A DNA stretch of 12,005 bases from Corallococcus sp. (GTDB taxonomy: Bacteria; Bacillota; Clostridia; Christensenellales; CAG-314): NCBI GenBank assembly GCA_023663205.1, contig JAMPHX010000041.1:1-12005 (forward strand), given 5' to 3'. The notes beneath the pieces are model-generated. The model was not told where the DNA came from. It saw only the letters and a list, made by a program, of their open reading frames with translations, and ran no database searches. The translations under genes and the position numbers were made by a program. Position 1 is the stretch's first letter. The number at the start of each line of letters is the position of its first letter. This document shows, piece after piece, positions 11,521 through 12,005 of the stretch.

Positions 11521-12005
11521 AAACAAGACTTTTATCGTTTTAATCATTTTTTGTTTGGTCTGTATTTGCGTATTTCTATCGGGCTGTGAAGACAAATTTA
11601 TTCCTGTGGTGCAAGTGGAATTCACCTCTGGGGGCGTAACGCAAACAAAAAATTCAACAAAACGTGCCGTATATCAATATTTATATCCCGTTACCGCTGA
11701 TGATTATTGGTCAGTACCATATGAAGAGCACATAACCGACCAAAGCGGAAGGAAAAACAACTTAGAAACATCGTATAAAATACCACAAGAACAACAAGGA
11801 AAAACAAAATATCTCATCAAAACGACGGAATCTACAAAAAGATATTATCAGGGTTATTCTTTTACAGACGCACCTCTCTATAGTGCATATTCGTATGAAG
11901 GGATGGAATATTTAATTGTATATGTTAAAGTCATTAATCATACAACAATTGTTATTAAAGACAACGATGGAGAAACGACATATACTGTTAGTAGTTATAA
12001 AATAA
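11510..12005 (+). CDS. Lipoprotein of unknown function (3' end outside window)
   Basis: At least 165 aa are visible. A basic N-terminus (MQSRNK), a hydrophobic stretch (residues 7-22) and the lipobox LSGC with Cys26 mark a type II signal peptide, so the mature protein is lipid-anchored on the outer face of the membrane. The mature part is rich in Thr, Lys and Tyr (VYQYLYPVTADDYWSVPYEE, STKRYYQGYSF) with no domain that I recognise. The start is ATG with AAGGAG 9 nt upstream, inside the end of the 44-aa ORF. It is the third gene of the AT-rich operon. No stop is reached before the window edge. Confidence 0.8.
   Translation, partial: MQSRNKTFIVLIIFCLVCICVFLSGCEDKFIPVVQVEFTSGGVTQTKNSTKRAVYQYLYPVTADDYWSVPYEEHITDQSGRKNNLETSYKIPQEQQGKTKYLIKTTESTKRYYQGYSFTDAPLYSAYSYEGMEYLIVYVKVINHTTIVIKDNDGETTYTVSSYKI

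Overview
The window looks like a chromosomal segment of a low-to-mid GC Gram-positive bacterium of the Clostridia type. The evidence is strong GGAGG-type ribosome sites, consensus TTGACA/TATAAT promoters, U-tract hairpin terminators, TTG and GTG starts, a MmcQ/YjbR-EVE fusion of the kind common in Firmicutes, and a Pre/Mob-like protein. An uncultivated gut Clostridia lineage is plausible, but that is a guess.

Left part (1-3927, all minus strand). A TTG-started membrane acyltransferase is translationally coupled (ATGA) to a methylguanine-DNA methyltransferase-like gene that leaves the window. Its promoter lies about 170 nt upstream of the start. A second two-gene unit encodes a YjbR-EVE nucleic-acid-binding protein followed by a DEDDh exonuclease.

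Middle (3928-7330, plus strand). An intergenic stretch holds about four copies of a degenerate ~90-bp repeat separated by unrelated ~30-bp spacers. Next come a membrane-anchored PI-PLC-X domain protein and a small zinc-binding protein. A non-coding block follows: a promoter/terminator-bounded ~100-nt RNA, a second promoter reading through two more copies of the same repeat to a strong terminator, and a complete tRNA-Gln(CTG) unit.

Right part (7470-10812). A small palindromic REP/MITE-like element precedes a compact mobile element. That element has a tyrosine recombinase, a ribbon-helix-helix-like protein with a palindrome at its own transcription start, and a Pre/Mob (MobV)-like protein that lacks the usual metal-binding histidines and has an odd start and a terminator in its leader. 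Next to it is a promoter-hairpin-terminator cassette that looks like a structured non-coding RNA.

End (10829-12005). A visibly more AT-rich three-gene operon encodes a two-TM protein with an extracellular domain, a 44-aa zinc-ribbon microprotein and a lipoprotein running off the edge. It may be transferred DNA or element cargo.

The most unusual signal is the repeat family at 4167-4616 and 6917-7054: inverted-repeat ends carrying -10-like boxes, five helically phased decamers inside, and spacers of nearly constant length.
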